From NCBI GenBank assembly GCA_011947345.1, contig JAAVTG010000923.1:1-42958 (forward strand): DNA of 42,958 nucleotides. Reading direction: 5' to 3'. Positions 41,301 through 42,958 of this stretch are shown here, piece after piece. The position numbers and the translations under genes are program-made. The notes below the pieces were generated by a model. The model searched no databases. It was not told where the DNA came from and saw only the letters and a program-made list of their open reading frames with translations. Positions within the stretch are counted from its first letter, which is position 1; each line of letters starts with the position of its first letter. The DNA comes from Phytophthora quininea. Its lineage: Eukaryota > Oomycota > Peronosporomycetes > Peronosporales > Peronosporaceae.

Positions 41301-42958
41301 ATTGCCATTCACTGCTCTCTACTGATGGTGGCCTTCTGGCCAGTATATCGACGTCGCCAACGCGGTCAGCAACACAGATTGAGCACTGACACGCTTCTAG
41401 ATCACTCAGCGTTTCAGACAGCACTGATATCCTCTGATCAACAAATTTGGCGAGCTCTTCTCGGCCTTCCTCAGTCTCAGAGAGTTTGATCACATCTGGG
41501 GCGTCTCGAATCCAAATCAGACAATGTATGTGCGGCGACCCGCGTTGCTGAAACTCAACGCGCCAGAAATGGTCAATTATCTCTCCTAGAGGTTTCGATT
41601 TTCCGCACAATACGTTCTCAAAAAACGCTTTAAAGCGACGATGAAAGTGTCTGGCACTAATGTCTGGATTCTCGTTCAGATATCGCCTTCTGTCGCTATA
41701 TGATAGTTGACAGCATTCTTCTAGCGTTAAAGATGGATTACAGGCCCTCACAAATCTGGCCAAATCGTATCGGCGGCACTGAGAGTAAAAAAACGTTGGC
41801 CACCTCGTAGGAAGGGAACGGTTTCCTATCATGGACATTAAATCATCACGAGCGTTCGACCAATAAAGACCACTACCTCTGACTACGCGAAAAAAGGCTT
41901 CAGAGAGTCTAATACCTGCATAGCGGCTTTTAATTCTTCTTTTTCCTGTTCGCGATTGGACGTGCTGCTTTGTCAGACCCAAAATCCCCGCTAGCTGTTT
42001 TTATTGCTGTGCTTCGTTGATCCGAAATGCGTACTCTTCGGATTAGGCCGTCTATCTGTCGGCGCTGAATGAGATTCATGCAGAAGAACTTGAAGTTGCC
42101 GTGGATTATAAATCTCCTGTCATGCCACTTCATTAAGTGAGAGCAGTATTCGGTCAAGCTGTACTCATGCATTCTGCGCTCGCTTTCATTAAACGGGTTG
42201 AGGCCCCCATGACCGTCTGGGAATAGCGTAGGAAACAATTTTGCATTAAGGTATTAGTTTCATACTCGTTTATCGGATCTGCATTACGGTGAAGCTCGCC
42301 AATTGAGGAATTTGCGTTTGCTCCTATACCAACAACCCCCATCATACGTTCTAACTCACTTGTCTTATCACCTTGATTCCCTTCAAGCTCATACGACTCT
42401 GTCATGCTTTCCATTATATCTCGCTCGCAGCATTCGTCTTCTGTGCCGTGTACAATTCCCACTTCCGCTGAGATCTGAGATTTACCATCGCTATTCCCAG
42501 CACAGTGACTTTCAGCAGAACAGGTGTCGGCTGTTATCTCGCAGCTCGGCGATTGCGCTAATGAATCCGTATCGTCGTAGCTTTGCAATGGCGTGATAGA
42601 GCCCGCCGTAATTTGTGTAGCAATATGACCTGTTGCCCTACCTGCTAATTCATCAGCTTCGTTCACCTGAAGACGTTCTCCTTGTAGCTCTCGCACTTCT
42701 TCATCGTTTAAAGAGATCGTAGGCACATCACTATCAGCGTCAAAGCTTTCTAACTCTCGAAGGTTGTCTTCGGATATTGTCACGTGAGCGTAGAGCGGGT
42801 TATTTAGAATCAACCAACTTAGTGCATCCCGAACCAAGTGAGGTCGCACCCTAAAGTATTTTGTCGTCGACGAAGATCTAGAGGCAAGGAATACGACACC
42901 ACAGTCTTTTAACGGGCGAGGAAGTTCACGAACTACCTCACCGGGTTCGTTCCAGTAA
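38359..42958 (-). CDS. Helitron Rep/helicase, partial at the right edge, frame-interrupted
   Basis: Minus-strand reading from the window edge: PLKDCGVVFLASRS and VRPHLVRDALSWLILNNPLY form the N-terminal DUF6570-like block. LFPTLFPDGHGGLNPF and GSGLYWSNARDDL follow in the Helitron-like domain. The Rep HUH motif is VEFQQRGSPHIHCLIWIRD at about 41540, and the two tyrosines are in EYAGAYVSKAEP at about 41010. The Pif1-type helicase has Walker A GEGGSGKSWL (39820), Walker B LVIIDEFSM (39545), GDAAQLDPV (39420), then LTVHKVQGLT and AYVALSRIRTRDSIV (38560-38660). Frame changes at 42239-42242 (T-run), 41200 (A-triplet) and around 39520, 39440, 39040 and 38780 interrupt it; the first two fit missing homopolymer bases. 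The protein would nick and unwind DNA for rolling-circle transposition. Confidence 0.88.

Noticed and set aside
1..42958. CRISPR arrays, prokaryotic operons, tRNA or rRNA genes, RXLR- or Crinkler-type effectors
   Set aside because: No regularly spaced repeats, no cloverleaf-like or rRNA sequence, and no signal peptide followed by an RXLR or LFLAK motif was seen. The only secreted protein noted is the pectate lyase.

Overview
The window looks like oomycete nuclear DNA, most likely Phytophthora or a close relative. The evidence is a secreted PL3-type pectate lyase with an oomycete-style initiator element, very large genes with few introns, and transposon families typical of these genomes: Ty3/Gypsy with a chromodomain, hAT, PiggyBac, pogo, Helitron, FAR1/MULE-type DNA-binding domains and MULE-like MITEs. 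No bacterial gene organisation, CRISPR array, rRNA or tRNA was seen.

Layout. (1) 1-4898, minus strand: a Ty3/Gypsy retrotransposon (gag, protease, RT, RNase H, integrase, start of a chromodomain) that runs off the left edge, with a candidate 5' LTR at 4484-4898. (2) 4895-10274: two near-identical tandem copies of a 2.64 kb unit separated by 91 bp. Each carries a secreted PL3 pectate lyase gene, and both copies are broken at the same codon. Each unit also carries an interleaved inverted repeat of pseudoknot topology downstream of the gene. (3) 10683-25751, plus strand: a two-gene conserved block. The first gene is a roughly 3,000-residue ubiquitin-specific protease (MABP-like and Tudor-like N-terminus, USP catalytic core, C-terminal Tudor-like domain). 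The second, 153 bp downstream, is a roughly 1,950-residue armadillo-repeat protein. (4) 26283-29161: a FAR1-type domain followed by a hAT transposase relic. (5) 29316-31597, minus strand: an unrecognised gene or pseudogene with coiled coils. (6) 32280-33240: a PiggyBac relic. (7) 34621-36595: a pogo/Tigger-like transposase relic interrupted by two later insertions, a 524-bp MULE-like MITE with a 9-bp target duplication and a 324-bp solo LTR with a 5-bp target duplication. (8) 37035-38066: a small host-type gene with Cys/His-rich repeats. (9) 38359-42958, minus strand: a Helitron Rep/helicase that runs off the right edge.

Many apparent frameshifts fall exactly at homopolymer runs that read one base short, in conserved genes as well as transposons. 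They are therefore probably consensus errors in the assembly rather than gene death. The shared pectate lyase lesion is different, because it is a two-base loss outside any homopolymer.

I did not find a clearly new multi-gene system. The most unusual signals are the duplicated pectate lyase unit with its shared lesion and ABA'B' inverted repeats, the domain architecture of the giant USP, the nested insertions in the pogo relic, and the unknown minus-strand gene.
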